Assembly (NCBI GenBank): GCA_022376925.1
Contig: JAIOJX010000025.1
Span: 144,047,301 to 144,111,300 of the forward strand
Direction of reading: 5' to 3'
Length of the DNA: 64,000 nt
Origin: Tragulus kanchil
Lineage: Eukaryota; Chordata; Mammalia; Artiodactyla; Tragulidae
The translations under genes were made by a program, and so were the position numbers. A model generated the notes under the pieces. It was not told where the DNA came from. It saw nothing but the letters and a program-made list of their open reading frames with translations, and made no database searches. Numbering within the stretch: position 1 is the stretch's first letter; each line of letters opens with the position of its first letter. Shown piece after piece: positions 21,681-34,800 of this stretch.

Positions 21681-23803
21681 AGAGAATGGGTATTTTTTAA
21701 AGTAGTTATAAAAATACATCAGGAGAAGAATTATATTAGGTAACATGAAAAATTATTTAAAATTTAAACTTCAGGATCCATTGTCAAGTTTTATCGTGAC
21801 AGAGTCACACCCATTCATTCACCCATTGTCTATGGTTGCCTTCACACTGCAAGATCAGAGTCAAAAAGTTAAGGCAAAGACCATAGACGGGCCATGCCAT
21901 CCAAAATTTTTGTTAGCTGGCCCTTTGTAGGAAAAGTTTGTCTATAATTGTACTGGCACAAGAATGTAATAGAATAGAAGACATCTCTGCTTCAGCCAAT
22001 TTCATAAATGTACCTAAAGCGGGGAGAAACATATTTTTTCCCTAGATAGGCTGTTGTGACTCTAGTGGACAGTTTCACAAGGGACAGTAGCGCAATACAT
22101 GGAGGCTCAGAGGTGAATTAAAATGGAAGTGATTTAGAGGAAAGAATTCATACCTTCTACTGAAATCACTGTTTTTTCAAAATCTCCCAGACTTTCATTT
22201 GTTGGTGAAGTAAAAAGAAAATGAGGACAGATTAGAAAGTACCAGGAAATCTGGATCAACTGAAGAAATTCAAACTGAAGTACAGGGATGAATCTGATAA
22301 ACCTGAAGGGATTAAAAATGTCTCTGTCTTTAAAAGGCAAAAGATCCCAGAGGGCTGAAATAAACATTTTCCCTTCTTATTCAGGGGACTCCACTATTTC
22401 CAGTTTAGGACTAAACCTAAGAATTACTGTCCTTGCGTACAGAACTGAGCTGGGATAGGATTGGTTATACATTTGCTCTGGTTCTGGCAAAAAAAAAAAA
22501 CTTTCAGTGGTAAACATCTATTAAAATTATTATAAAGTAAGCAGAATTTATTTTTCAAACTACTGTTCAATGACAGCTGGAAAGCACAGGAAATAATCAG
22601 TGAGTGCCCTTTCCCCAGTCTAAAGAAGAGAAATGGGATTGTGATCAACCCAACAAGGCCCTGCTTGGCAGTGTTTCTGGAGTTTTTCCAGATAAATTAC
22701 ACAGCACCCTCAATCCTTCCTTGCTCCCAGTTTTTTTTCTAAAAGAGAATGGGTATTTTTTAAAGTAGTTATAAAAATACATCAGGAGAAGAATTATATT
22801 AGGTAACATGAAAAATTATTTAAAATTTAAACTTCAGGATCCATTGTCAAGTTTTATCGTGACAGAGTCACACCCATTCATTCACCCATTGTCTATGGTT
22901 GCCTTCACACTGCAAGATCAGAGTCAAAAAGTTAAGGCAAAGACCATAGACGGGCCATGCCATCCAAAATTTTTGTTAGCTGGCCCTTTGTAGGAAAAGT
23001 TTGTCTATAATTGTACTGGCACAAGAATGTAATAGAATAGAAGACATCTCTGCTTCAGCCAATTTCATAAATGTACCTAAAGCGGGGAGAAACATATTTT
23101 TTCCCTAGATAGGCTGTTGTGACTCTAGTGGACAGTTTCACAAGGGACAGTAGCGCAATACATGGAGGCTCAGAGGTGAATTAAAATGGAAGTGATTTAG
23201 AGGAAAGAATTCATACCTTCTACTGAAATCACTGTTTTTTCAAAATCTCCCAGACTTTCATTTGTTGGTGAAGTAAAAAGAAAATGAGGACAGATTAGAA
23301 AGTACCAGGAAATCTGGATCAACTGAAGAAATTCAAACTGAAGTACAGGGATGAATCTGATAAACCTGAAGGGATTAAAATGTCTCTGTCTTTAAAAGGC
23401 AAAAGATCCCAGAGGGCTGAAATAAACATTTTCCCTTCTTATTCAGGGGACTCCACTATTTCCAGTTTAGGACTAAACCTAAGAATTACTGTCCTTGCGT
23501 ACAGAACTGAGCTGGGATAGGATTGGTTATACATTTGCTCTGGTTCTGGCAAAAAAAAAAAACTTTCAGTGGTAAACATCTATTAAAATTATTATAAAGT
23601 AAGCAGAATTTATTTTTCAAACTACTGTTCAATGACAGCTGGAAAGCACAGGAAATAATCAGTGAGTGCCCTTTCCCCAGTCTAAAGAAGAGAAATGGGA
23701 TTGTGATCAACCCAACAAGGCCCTGCTTGGCAGTGTTTCTGGAGTTTTTCCAGATAAATTACACAGCACCCTCCAATCCTTCCTTCTTTGCTCCCAGTAA
23801 AAG
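21681..23803. repeat. Tandem direct duplication 9 (copies 21681-22743 and 22744-about 23803, offset 1063 bp)
   Basis: Copy 1 ends in a T-rich run (22731-22740) and AAAAGAGAAT at the joint, where copy 2 reads CTCCCAGTAAAAGAATG. The copies differ by one A in a run near 22316/23380. The content is AT-rich with no recognised element; frames of 61-77 codons in it match nothing I know. Confidence 0.96.
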
Positions 23804-24512
23804 AATGAAAAGAAAGGGAGTTAATGTGAGATAGATTGCTGATACAAGGATCATCTGAAATTCCTATTTAAATATTGGACTTGCCTTTGAAGGCATTCTG
23901 TGATGATTGACCAGGATAAGTGTGTGAAAAGGGTCAAAAAAATTTTTTTTGTAAAAAATTTTTAACTCATAAGTTCCCCAGTCCTTTCTATCTTATTAAA
24001 TAAAGAGAATGTCCTCTCCCTATTTAGTTTCTCCCTGATGAAGTATGTCTTTGTTAGGATATCATGATGTACAATTGGATAACAGAAAAAAGAAAGAAGT
24101 AGATGGAGTAGGGAAAGCCTTTTTGTGAGGTACATAGTAATTAGAGACTAGAAAATAAATCAGGAGGAAAAATCTGCAATGATTGGGAGATAATAAAAAT
24201 GGGCTTTATTATCACTTATTTACACTCAACTATATTTTGAGGCATTGGCTTCAGAGAAAGACAGACTGCAAAGCAATATAGAGTAGAAGGAAATTAGAGA
24301 AAAGAGAATATGAAAAGAGTCCCCAAATTTGAATACCAGAGAAGTATCACTTCATTTAATTTTCTCCATGCCTACTTGCATATGATCATGAATAAGATGT
24401 GTCAATTCTAGGATTCATAAAGTTTTAAATATATTTTTATCATGTAGAGCATGTATTCAGTAGGTGGTTGTTGCACAGATCTTTTATTTGGAACAGTAAT
24501 TCATTCACAGAG
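23804..24512. other. AT-rich sequence, nothing recognised
   Basis: No repeat family or coding potential could be recognised here. It is single copy in the window. Confidence 0.5.
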
Positions 24513-26822
24513 GGTGAATCAGATTCACAACCTATGAGTGACCAGCCATAGAATTTCACTGCACCTGAAAGACTGTTAGTTGACCTAGTTCAGGCATGCC
24601 ATCTCAGACAGCCCTTTGCTTTTAATATTAGTGTTGACAAATCATTTTTCTATAACCTTCTTCCATAATTTCTAAACAGTTAGCCATAAATCCTAATTTT
24701 TGAAATGATTTGATACTAGTTACTTTTCTAGGAAGACAATAGACTCTCACTTGTCCTCTACTATTGAAACTATCTTGACAGCATATTTCCCTCTTACATT
24801 CTAAGAGGAAGATAAATATAATCAATGCACAGTGAAATATTTATGTGCATGACTTCCTTTCTAATGTATTATCAAAATGTCTGTTAGCACCACTTAAATA
24901 AAAGTTTAAAACATTATGTTTCTCTCATCAGACCAGGAGTGTCACAGAATCTTTAAAATGTAAATGACTAGCACACTTTAGGTGGCATTTTGATGCACTG
25001 GTGCAGAAATCTGACACAATTGTCTCCAATCAGACCTCCCACAGGTGAGATAATTTATGCTCAAAGATTGAACACTTATTTTTTTTAACCTGGAAAATAT
25101 TGTTTTAAAAATTGTCTTTTAGAGATATTCTGCTACTGAATAGGAAGGTGAATATAAGTGAAGAGCAAATGTATCCAAGAGAATGACTTTTGATGAGTTG
25201 CAATTATTTACTCCTCCACTGAAGAGAATTTCTATGTCAAAGAATCAGTAAAACAGATGCACTCATTCAAGTCAACAATCATTTATTATCTGCTTCATGA
25301 AGGCAAGGTATTAGGTGCTGAGGCATAAAAATGAGAACACCACAGACTAATTGAAATAAATATAACAGTTTCTCCACTCTAATACCAACTGTGCTACAGG
25401 GTCACAGTGTGCTATTGGGGAGGGAGAGGATTTATGCTGATTGTGGGACTGAGGATCACTTCATGTCACATGTAAGCTTAAGCTGGAACTTCAAGGATGT
25501 AACCAATTGTGGTAATACAGGGGGAATGGAGAAAAATGAGCAAAAGTAGAAAACTCACAGGGAATGAGGAATGGAGGAGAGGTATGAGTGAATATACTAG
25601 AGGAACTAATTTCACTTTGGTGATAGAAATAATATGTCATAATGAAAATTTTGAGAGACATTGGTGAATCAGATTCACAACCTATGAGTGACCAGCCATA
25701 GAATTTCACTGCACCTGAAAGACTGTTAGTTGACCTAGTTCAGGCATGCCATCTCAGACAGCCCTTTGCTTTTAATATTAGTGTTGACAAATCATTTTCT
25801 ATAACCTTCTTCCATAATTTCTAAACAGTTAGCCATAAATCCTAATTTTTGAAATGATTTGATACTAGTTACTTTTCTAGGAAGACAATAGACTCTCACT
25901 TGTCCTCTACTATTGAAACTATCTTGACAGCATATTTCCCTCTTACATTCTAAGAGGAAGATAAATATAATCAATGCACAGTGAAATATTTATGTGCATG
26001 ACTTCCTTTCTAATGTATTATCAAAATGTCTGTTAGCACCACTTAAATAAAAGTTTAAAACATTATGTTTCTCTCATCAGACCAGGAGTGTCACAGAATC
26101 TTTAAAATGTAAATGACTAGCACACTTTAGGTGGCATTTTGATGCACTGGTGCAGAAATCTGACACAATTGTCTCCAATCAGACCTCCCACAGGTGAGAT
26201 AATTTATGCTCAAAGATTGAACACTTATTTTTTTTAACCTGGAAAATATTGTTTTAAAAATTGTCTTTTAGAGATATTCTGCTACTGAATAGGAAGGTGA
26301 ATATAAGTGAAGAGCAAATGTATCCAAGAGAATGACTTTTGATGAGTTGCAATTATTTACTCCTCCACTGAAGAGAATTTCTATGTCAAAGAATCAGTAA
26401 AACAGATGCACTCATTCAAGTCAACAATCATTTATTATCTGCTTCATGAAGGCAAGGTATTAGGTGCTGAGGCATAAAAATGAGAACACCACAGACTAAT
26501 TGAAATAAATATAACAGTTTCTCCACTCTAATACCAACTGTGCTACAGGGTCACAGTGTGCTATTGGGGAGGGAGAGGATTTATGCTGATTGTGGGACTG
26601 AGGATCACTTCATGTCACATGTAAGCTTAAGCTGGAACTTCAAGGATGTAACCAATTGTGGTAATACAGGGGGAATGGAGAAAAAAATGAGCAAAAGTAG
26701 AAAAACTCACAGGGAATGAGGAATGGAGGAGAGGTATGAGTGAATATACTAGAGGAACTAATTTCAAAGACACTTTGGTGATAGAAATAATATGTCATAA
26801 TGACATAAAATTTGGGCAAGAG
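24513..26822. repeat. Tandem direct duplication 10 (copies 24513-25662 and 25663-about 26822, offset about 1150 bp)
   Basis: The second copy starts GGTGAATCAGATTC at 25663. The final 130 bp of copy 1 (about 25530-25662) has several short deletions that copy 2 lacks, for example TTTCACTTTGG versus TTTCAAAGACACTTTGG. The duplicated DNA includes an L2-like fragment. The right third is present three times because duplication 11 starts at 26519. Confidence 0.96.
25265..25560 (-). mobile_element. L2 LINE 3'-region fragment, minus strand
   Basis: The order CAAGTCAACAATCATTTATT, TTAGGTGCTGAGGCATAAAA, GAGAACACC and later AAGCTGGAACTTCAAGGATG is that of the minus strand of the L2 3' end, much decayed. 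Copies recur at about 26415-26715, and the right part at 27639-27835. Confidence 0.5.
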
Positions 26823-27014
26823 AGTCAACATTGGAAAGTTTTCATTTGGAGCATCTTCTTGAAAAGTTATGTTCCCAAATGATACTGAACCTTCAAGATA
26901 AAAGGTAAGCTTCTGGATAACTAAATCAATTCTGTTTTGAGCATATTATATTAGAATTGACTATAGGACACTGATCCAGAAGTAACCAGCAAGCAGTTTA
27001 AAATCCTAGTCTCT

Positions 27015-27345
27015 GAAACAGGCAGTCAATTATATTCGATCAATAAATATTGAGTATAATGAATCAGACACTGTAGTGGAAACAAAAATATAAAAATTGA
27101 TGAATATGGTCCCACTCTTTAAAGGCTTCCAGTCTAATGGTGGAGCTAAATCTGTAAACACACAGCTAGAAATCAATGTGAAACGTGGCATCCTTGAAAA
27201 AAGGAGTTATGTACAAAAGGTCATAGAAGGAAAATGGGAGACATACACCTCCTCCTGAGAAGGCGAAGGGAAAGTTCATTTCAGGATTTAGACAGGACTA
27301 TTTCTAGGAAAGGTGAACCTGTCATCTTACTCTTTTGGGACAGAA
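27015..27345 (-). mobile_element. L2 LINE 3'-region fragment, minus strand
   Basis: The plus strand shows GATCAATAAATATTGAG, CAGACACTGTAGTGGAAAC, CTTTAAAGGCTTCCAGTCTA and TGGTGGAGCTAAATCTGTAA, the order expected at the reverse-complemented 3' end of L2. Copies at about 28136-28465, and the right end again at 29467-29555. Confidence 0.5.
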
Positions 27346-27351
27346 CTTCTT

Positions 27352-27561
27352 AGGCGGTTTCCCAGGTGGCTCAGTAGTAAAGAATCCACTTGCTAATGCA
27401 GGAGTCATAGGAGATTCAGGTTTGATCCTTTGATCGGGAAGATGCCTGGAGGAGGAAATGGCAGCCTATTCCAGTATTCTTGCCGAGATAATCCCATGGA
27501 CAGAGGTGCCTGGCGGGTTACAGTCCATGGGGTCACAAAGAGTCAGCCATAACTGAGCGTG
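27352..27561 (+). mobile_element. Bov-tA-type SINE (three copies in the window)
   Basis: It reads GGTTTCCCAGGTGGCTCAG, TAGTAAAGAATCCACTTGC, GATCGGGAAGATGCCTGG, AATGGCAGCCTATTCCAG, TATTCTTGCC, CCCATGGACAGAGGTGCC, AGTCCATGGGGTCACAAAG and AACTGAGCG. The same insertion appears at 28472-28681 and 29563-29772 because duplications 11 and 12 overlap on it. Confidence 0.92.
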
Positions 27562-28374
27562 CATGCGGTTTAAGATGCCTGGAGGTCTAGCAAAGTGCAC
27601 CTGTACAGTTTTGGGAGGAGATAGAGATATTAAATTTGTTTCTCCACTCTAATACCAACTGTGCTACAGGGTCACAGTGTGCTATTGGGGAGGAGAGGAT
27701 TTATGCTGATTGTGGGACTGAGGATCACTTCATGTCACATGTAAGCTTAAGCTGGAACTTCAAGGATGTAACCAATTGTGGTAATACAGGGGGAATGGAG
27801 AAAAAAATGAGCAAAAGTAGAAAAACTCACAGGGAATGAGGAATGGAGGAGAGGTATGAGTGAATATACTAGAGGAACTAATTTCAAAGACACTTTGGTG
27901 ATAGAAATAATATGTCATAATGACATAAAATTTGGGCAAGAGAGTCAACATTGGAAAGTTTTCATTTGGAGCATCTTCTTGAAAAGTTATGTTCCCAAAT
28001 GATACTGAACCTTCAAGATAAAAGGTAAGCTTCTGGATAACTAAATCAATTCTGTTTTGAGCATATTATATTAGAATTGACTATAGGACACTGATCCAGA
28101 AGTAACCAGCAAGCAGTTTAAAATCCTAGTCTCTGAAACAGGCAGTCAATTATATTCGATCAATAAATATTGAGTATAATGAATCAGACACTGTAGTGGA
28201 AACAAAAATATAAAAATTGATGAATATGGTCCCACTCTTTAAAGGCTTCCAGTCTAATGGTGGAGCTAAATCTGTAAACACACAGCTAGAAATCAATGTG
28301 AAACGTGGCATCCTTGAAAAAAGGAGTTATGTACAAAAGGTCATAGAAGGAAAATGGGAGACATACACCTCCTC

Positions 28375-30566
28375 CTGAGAAGGCGAAGGGAAAGTTCATT
28401 TCAGGATTTAGACAGGACTATTTCTAGGAAAGGTGAACCTGTCATCTTACTCTTTTGGGACAGAACTTCTTAGGCGGTTTCCCAGGTGGCTCAGTAGTAA
28501 AGAATCCACTTGCTAATGCAGGAGTCATAGGAGATTCAGGTTTGATCCTTTGATCGGGAAGATGCCTGGAGGAGGAAATGGCAGCCTATTCCAGTATTCT
28601 TGCCGAGATAATCCCATGGACAGAGGTGCCTGGCGGGTTACAGTCCATGGGGTCACAAAGAGTCAGCCATAACTGAGCGTGTGTACCTCTCTATAGACCT
28701 GGTTAAATCCTTCTAAGAACTTGCATAGCGATATGACGCCAAGGTAATGCTCCTAAATTTAGAATATTTCTATACCCATCCTTCCAGTTGCACCTGCTAC
28801 TTAAGTGACAAGTTTTCTCATAAGGCTAGTAAAGTAGGTAACAGGATATTACATATATATGTATATATATATATAGTATTTCCAATATAGGGGCTTTTCC
28901 CCCACCTTGAACTCAAAGTTATACTATATATCTGTTATCTTTACTTGACTGCCTCCTCATGATATTCAAACAAATGTTCTGATAAACCTTCTAACTTCTC
29001 ATTCTGCATAGCCATTTGCTTCTCTCTCAAATTTCCTCATCTCAGTAAATGGCACTTATGTTCTTCTTGTTGCTCAGTCAAAAAATGTTGGAAGCTGTTT
29101 CTCTCACAGCCTCATATCTGAGTGGTCTCTCTGATCCTTCCCTGGCTCTCAGTACAATATTAAGGGTGACTTTTTAAAATTCTAATCTAGCTATTCTTCA
29201 GATTGGGCTTTCCAACCTTGTCAGAGAAAAAGGTAAAATTCTTGCTATAATCATTAATGCCTTAGCAACCTTTCTGATCTCCTCTCTTGAACGACTCAGG
29301 CACTCACACTTCCTTGTTATTTGTTTCTCAGATACACAGGCATATTCCCATCTCAGGGCCTTTGCTATTTCCTGCATCAAACGTTCCTTCCCCAATCATC
29401 CCTATGTTTGCTGTCTCCTCAATCAAGACGTCACTTAATTTTCTTGTTTTCAGTAGACAAAAGCTACTGAGAAGGCGAAGGGAAAGTTCATTTCAGGATT
29501 TAGACAGGACTATTTCTAGGAAAGGTGAACCTGTCATCTTACTCTTTTGGGACAGAACTTCTTAGGCGGTTTCCCAGGTGGCTCAGTAGTAAAGAATCCA
29601 CTTGCTAATGCAGGAGTCATAGGAGATTCAGGTTTGATCCTTTGATCGGGAAGATGCCTGGAGGAGGAAATGGCAGCCTATTCCAGTATTCTTGCCGAGA
29701 TAATCCCATGGACAGAGGTGCCTGGCGGGTTACAGTCCATGGGGTCACAAAGAGTCAGCCATAACTGAGCGTGTGTACCTCTCTATAGACCTGGTTAAAT
29801 CCTTCTAAGAACTTGCATAGCGATATGACGCCAAGGTAATGCTCCTAAATTTAGAATATTTCTATACCCATCCTTCCAGTTGCACCTGTTACTTAAGTGA
29901 CAAGTTTTCTCATAAGGCTAGTAAAGTAGGTAACAGGATATTACATATATATGTATATATATATATAGTATTTCCAATATAGGGGCTTTTCCCCCACCTT
30001 GAACTCAAAGTTATACTATATATCTGTTATCTTTACTTGACTGCCTCCTCATGATATTCAAACAAATGTTCTGATAAACCTTCTAACTTCTCATTCTGCA
30101 TAGCCATTTGCTTCTCTCTCAAATTTCCTCATCTCAGTAAATGGCACTTATGTTCTTCTTGTTGCTCAGTCAAAAAATGTTGGAAGCTGTTTCTCTCACA
30201 GCCTCATATCTGAGTGGTCTCTCTGATCCTTCCCTGGCTCTCAGTACAATATTAAGGGTGACTTTTTAAAATTCTAATCTAGCTATTCTTCAGATTGGGC
30301 TTTCCAACCTTGTCAGAGAAAAAGGTAAAATTCTTGCTATAATCATTAATGCCTTAGCAACCTTTCTGATCTCCTCTCTTGAACGACTCAGGCACTCACA
30401 CTTCCTTGTTATTTGTTTCTCAGATACACAGGCATATTCCCATCTCAGGGCCTTTGCTATTTCCCCTGCATCAAACGTTCCTTCCCCAATCATCCCTATG
30501 TTTGCTGTCTCCCCTCAATCAAGACGTCACTTAATTTTCTTGTTTTCAGTAGACAAAAGCTACTGA
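28375..30566. repeat. Tandem direct duplication 12 (copies 28375-29466 and 29467-30566, offset 1092-1096 bp)
   Basis: The joint uses CTACTGAGA/CTCCTGAGA microhomology (28372, 29464, 30560). Copy 2 has two extra C at each of two C runs (near 30464 and 30511) and a C/T change near 28797/29889. It contains the SINE, a TA-rich simple repeat and the left part of an L2 fragment. Confidence 0.97.
28847..28876. repeat. (TA)n simple repeat
   Basis: Alternating AT with a single TG interruption, duplicated at about 29941-29968. Such tracts are length-variable and useful for telling alleles from artefacts. Confidence 0.9.
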
Positions 30567-30795
30567 GATCACATTATCTAAAATTTAACCTTGTTCCTCA
30601 TACATAGACACATACAATACTCTTCTTCTACTTTTTCTTTATTCTGCTTTACTGCTTAATACTTTCCACTAGAATGTAACTTCCATGAGGTCAGTGTCGT
30701 TACTTTTTTCACTATTATATCCGCTATATCTAAAACAGTGTCAGAAACATAGGAGGTGACTAATAAATATGTCAGATTTATACTTCAAACCTGAA
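30040..30795 (+). mobile_element. L2 LINE 3' end, plus strand
   Basis: The 3' portion follows the L2 order: CTCAGGGCCTTTGCTATTTC, CGTTCCTTCCCCAATCATCC, ACTAGAATGTAACTTCCATGAGG, TATATCCGCTATATCTAAAACAGTG and GTGACTAATAAATATGTCAG. The last block corresponds to the L2 tail that in better copies reads GCTCAATAAATATTTG. The left part, without the terminal 230 bp, is repeated at about 28950-29466. Confidence 0.75.
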
Positions 30796-30810
30796 TGAAT
30801 TATGTGCTAT

Positions 30811-30986
30811 GTGCTGTGCTCAGTTGCTTCAGTCATGTCCAGCTCTGTGCAACACTGTGGACTGTAGCCTGCCAAACTCCTCTGTTCATTGAGATCTTCC
30901 AGACCCAGAGATCAAACTCGAATCTCTTGGGTCTCCCTCATTGGTGTAAAGGTAGGTTCTTTACACTAGTGCTACCTAGGAAGCCC
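30811..30986 (-). mobile_element. Bov-tA/BovA-type SINE, minus strand
   Basis: The plus strand reads GTGCTGTGCTCAGTTGC, TCATGTCCAGCTCTGTGCAA, GGACTGTAGCCTGCCAAAC, ATCTTCCAGACCCAGAGATC and GCTACCTAGGAAGCCC. The central TTGCCATTT block is missing, so it is an internally deleted copy. The duplicate is at 31947-32122. Confidence 0.88.
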
Positions 30987-31470
30987 TGTACAGCAAAACC
31001 CATCATAACACTGTAGAGCAACTATATATCCCAATGGAAAAAAAAAAATTATGGACCTTTTCGACCCAATTCCACTACAAAATACACTGACCAATCTCTC
31101 TCTCTCTGTCTTTTAGACTACCACTCATTTAAGGCCTTTGAATTAAGCATTCTAAGTGTTTAAATGAAATATAATCACAATTAAAATTAATCCTTAAGTC
31201 TGAAGGATATGCCCCTAATCCTTGTGCCTAGGGGTTGCCCTTCTCCTGCACCTAGATTTGTCACATTGATCCTAGGGCTTCCCTCTTAAACTAGAAACCT
31301 CTTCCTCAACTCTCTCCTCATTAAGTCCCTGAACTCCATATCTGCTCTGAGTCCTCAGATGATTATTATTAGCTATACAGAGATAGCTCTACTTAAAACA
31401 ATTTTATTTTGAAACAGATTTATATGGCACCCTAGCCTGAAATATTTGCTTTTGGATTATTCTCTATTTG

Positions 31471-31662
31471 GGTGTCTCTACTGATAATGAATCTGCCTGC
31501 CAACATGGAAGATTCAGGTTCAATCCGTAGGTCAGGAAACACTAGGACAGGAAATGGCAACTCACTCCAGTATTCTTGCCTGGGAAATCTCATGGACAGA
31601 GGAGCCTGGAGGGCTGCAGCCCATAGAGTCGCAAAGAGTTGAACATGACTTAGTGACTAAAC
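31471..31662 (+). mobile_element. Bov-tA-type SINE
   Basis: It reads ATGAATCTGCCTGCCAACAT, GGTTCAATCCGTAGGTCAGG, AATGGCAACTCACTCCAG, TATTCTTGCCTGG, ATGGACAGAGGAGCCTGG and GTCGCAAAGAGTTGAACATG. The extreme 5' head is worn. The duplicate is at 32607-32798, and a 3' part at 33726-33873. Confidence 0.88.
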
Positions 31663-32650
31663 AACAAACATCAACCGTAGAAAAAAAGTTTATGTTTGGT
31701 ATTTACCTAACATCTACATGAGTATAAATACTCATAAAAATGTTAGCTTATAGAAACAAGGAAGAGTCCACCACTAAAAATATATGGCTTCTATTCTTAG
31801 AGATATTTGGAGTTCGGAAATATTAGCGTTCAGTCTCCAAAAAACAGCAATATTAAAATTTTAAATCAGTGGTCCTAAACAAAAAACCAGGATGACTAAT
31901 AAATATGTCAGATTTATACTTCAAACCTGAATGAATTATGTGCTATGTGCTGTGCTCAGTTGCTTCAGTCATGTCCAGCTCTGTGCAACACTGTGGACTG
32001 TAGCCTGCCAAACTCCTCTGTTCATTGAGATCTTCCAGACCCAGAGATCAAACTCGAATCTCTTGGGTCTCCCTCATTGGTGTAAAGGTAGGTTCTTTAC
32101 ACTAGTGCTACCTAGGAAGCCCTGTACAGCAAAACCCATCATAACACTGTAGAGCAACTATATATCCCAATGGAAAAAAAAAAATTATGGACCTTTTCGA
32201 CCCAATTCCACTACAAAATACACTGACCAATCTCTCTCTCTCTGTCTTTTAGACTACCACTCATTTAAGGCCTTTGAATTAAGCATTCTAAGTGTTTAAA
32301 TGAAATATAATCACAATTAAAATTAATCCTTAAGTCTGAAGGATATGCCCCTAATCCTTGTGCCTAGGGGTTGCCCTTCTCCTGCACCTAGATTTGTCAC
32401 ATTGATCCTAGGGCTTCCCTCTTAAACTAGAAACCTCTTCCTCAACTCTCTCCTCATTAAGTCCCTGAACTCCATATCTGCTCTGAGTCCTCAGATGATT
32501 ATTATTAGCTATACAGAGATAGCTCTACTTAAAACAATTTTATTTTGAAACAGATTTATATGGCACCCTAGCCTGAAATATTTGCTTTTGGATTATTCTC
32601 TATTTGGGTGTCTCTACTGATAATGAATCTGCCTGCCAACATGGAAGATT

Positions 32651-34800
32651 CAGGTTCAATCCGTAGGTCAGGAAACACTAGGACAGGAAATGGCAACTCA
32701 CTCCAGTATTCTTGCCTGGGAAATCTCATGGACAGAGGAGCCTGGAGGGCTGCAGCCCATAGAGTCGCAAAGAGTTGAACATGACTTAGTGACTAAACAA
32801 CAAACATCAACCGTAGAAAAAAAAAGTTTATGTTTGGTATTTACCTAACATCTACATGAGTATAAATACTCATAAAAATGTTAGCTTATAGAAACAAGGA
32901 AGAGTCCACCACTAAAAATATATGGCTTCTATTCTTAGAGATATTTGGAGTTCGGAAATATTAGCGTTCAGTCTCAAAACAGCATATTAAATAAATCAGT
33001 GTAAACAAAGTAATTAAAATTATAGTTGTGTAAAGTCAGCATTGAGGACTCTACAACTTAGTACCAAGGAGTACCAAGGAAATTGGGACCATATTTATAA
33101 ATATCCTCAGATATTAGACACTTATTCTGGATCCTAGAATTATTGCAGTGAAATACCTAAAATAATCTTTGATACTAAACTTTTCTGTGTAATTTTAAGG
33201 ATATAAACTTGATTTTACAATGAACGAATATTGACAATTTTAATTTTGAAATGAAGTTGCCTTCCTAAAATTTCTGTTTACTAAAACATTCTGTTAAATT
33301 ATAACTGCTTTAGATTACATTTTGAAAATTGCATGCTTGTACATTTTGGCCGCTTGTTTTTCTTAAAAGTGTTTGAATCGTCACAACCCGTCAAGGTGGG
33401 TATTTTTTTTCAGGCAAACACGGGTAAGAGAATAGTTTTAATGGCTTTATAGCTCATGCTCTGAGTACACAATACTTGTTTCAAAGAGAGCAAATACAAT
33501 AAACCACTTATTTCTCTAATTCCTGCAACACTGAAGAATCTGTGAAGTTAGGAATAAGACAAAAGATAGCTTGAAGATAATTGTTGTGGTAGAAACATAT
33601 TAATTATGACAAGAGACATTTTTGTTATTCATCAATATTTCTCTTTATCTTTGAAATTGTGCTTATAGGCAAGTGGCTCCTAAGATTTTCTTCTAACCAT
33701 ACTCTGTCATCTGAATGATCTCTGTCAGGTTCAATCCGTAGGTCAGGAAACACTAGGACAGGAAATGGCAACTCACTCCAGTATTCTTGCCTGGGAAATC
33801 TCATGGACAGAGGAGCCTGGAGGGCTGCAGCCCATAGAGTCGCAAAGAGTTGAACATGACTTAGTGACTAAACAACAAACATCAACCGTAGAAAAAAAGT
33901 TTATGTTTGGTATTTACCTAACATCTACATGAGTATAAATACTCATAAAAATGTTAGCTTATAGAAACAAGGAAGAGTCCACCACTAAAAATATATGGCT
34001 TCTATTCTTAGAGATATTTGGAGTTCGGAAATATTAGCGTTCAGTCTCAAAACAGCATATTAAATAAATCAGTGTAAACAAAGTAATTAAAATTATAGTT
34101 GTGTAAAGTCAGCATTGAGGACTCTACAACTTAGTACCAAGGAGTACCAAGGAAATTGGGACCATATTTATAAATATCCTCAGATATTAGACACTTATTC
34201 TGGATCCTAGAATTATTGCAGTGAAATACCTAAAATAATCTTTGATACTAAACTTTTCTGTGTAATTTTAAGGATATAAACTTGATTTTACAATGAACGA
34301 ATATTGACAATTTTAATTTTGAAATGAAGTTGCCTTCCTAAAATTTCTGTTTACTAAAACATTCTGTTAAATTATAACTGCTTTAGATTACATTTTGAAA
34401 ATTGCATGCTTGTACATTTTGGCCGCTTGTTTTTCTTAAAAGTGTTTGAATCGTCACAACCCGTCAAGGTGGGTATTTTTTTTTTTTCAGGCAAACACGG
34501 GTAAGAGAATAGTTTTAATGGCTTTATAGCTCATGCTCTGAGTACACAATACTTGTTTCAAAGAGAGCAAATACAATAAACCACTTATTTCTCTAATTCC
34601 TGCAACACTGAAGAATCTGTGAAGTTAGGAATAAGACAAAAGATAGCTTGAAGATAATTGTTGTGGTAGAAACATATTAATTATGACAAGAGACATTTTT
34701 GTTATTCATCAATATTTCTCTTTATCTTTGAAATTGTGCTTATAGGCAAGTGGCTCCTAAGATTTTCTTCTAACCATACTCTGTCATCTGAATGATCTCT
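32651..34800. repeat. Tandem direct duplication 14 (copies 32651-33725 and 33726-34800, offset about 1075 bp)
   Basis: The joint at 33725/33726 restarts inside the Bov-tA SINE. Differences are confined to homopolymers: the A run near 32817 is two shorter in copy 2, and the T run near 33404 is longer in copy 2 (34477). The rest is AT-rich DNA with no recognised gene. Confidence 0.97.

Larger units (their letters stand above)
26519..28681. repeat. Direct duplication 11 with spacer (copies 26519-27561 and 27639-28681, offset 1120-1121 bp)
   Basis: This is one of only two pairs with clear filler between the copies. Copy 1 ends at GAGCGTG (27561). 77 bp of unrelated sequence follow (27562-27638), then copy 2 starts TTTCTCCACTC. 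Copy 2 has one G fewer in GGGGAGGGAGAGG. Both carry L2-like DNA and a Bov-tA-type SINE. Confidence 0.96.
30757..32995. repeat. Tandem direct duplication 13 (copies 30757-31892 and 31893-about 32995, offset 1136 bp)
   Basis: The copies agree until about 31836. Copy 1 then shows extra bases (TCTCCAAAAAACAGCAATATT versus TCTCAAAACAGCATATT) up to the joint at 31893, where TGACTAATAAATATG restarts. It carries a minus-strand and a plus-strand Bov-type SINE. Confidence 0.97.
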
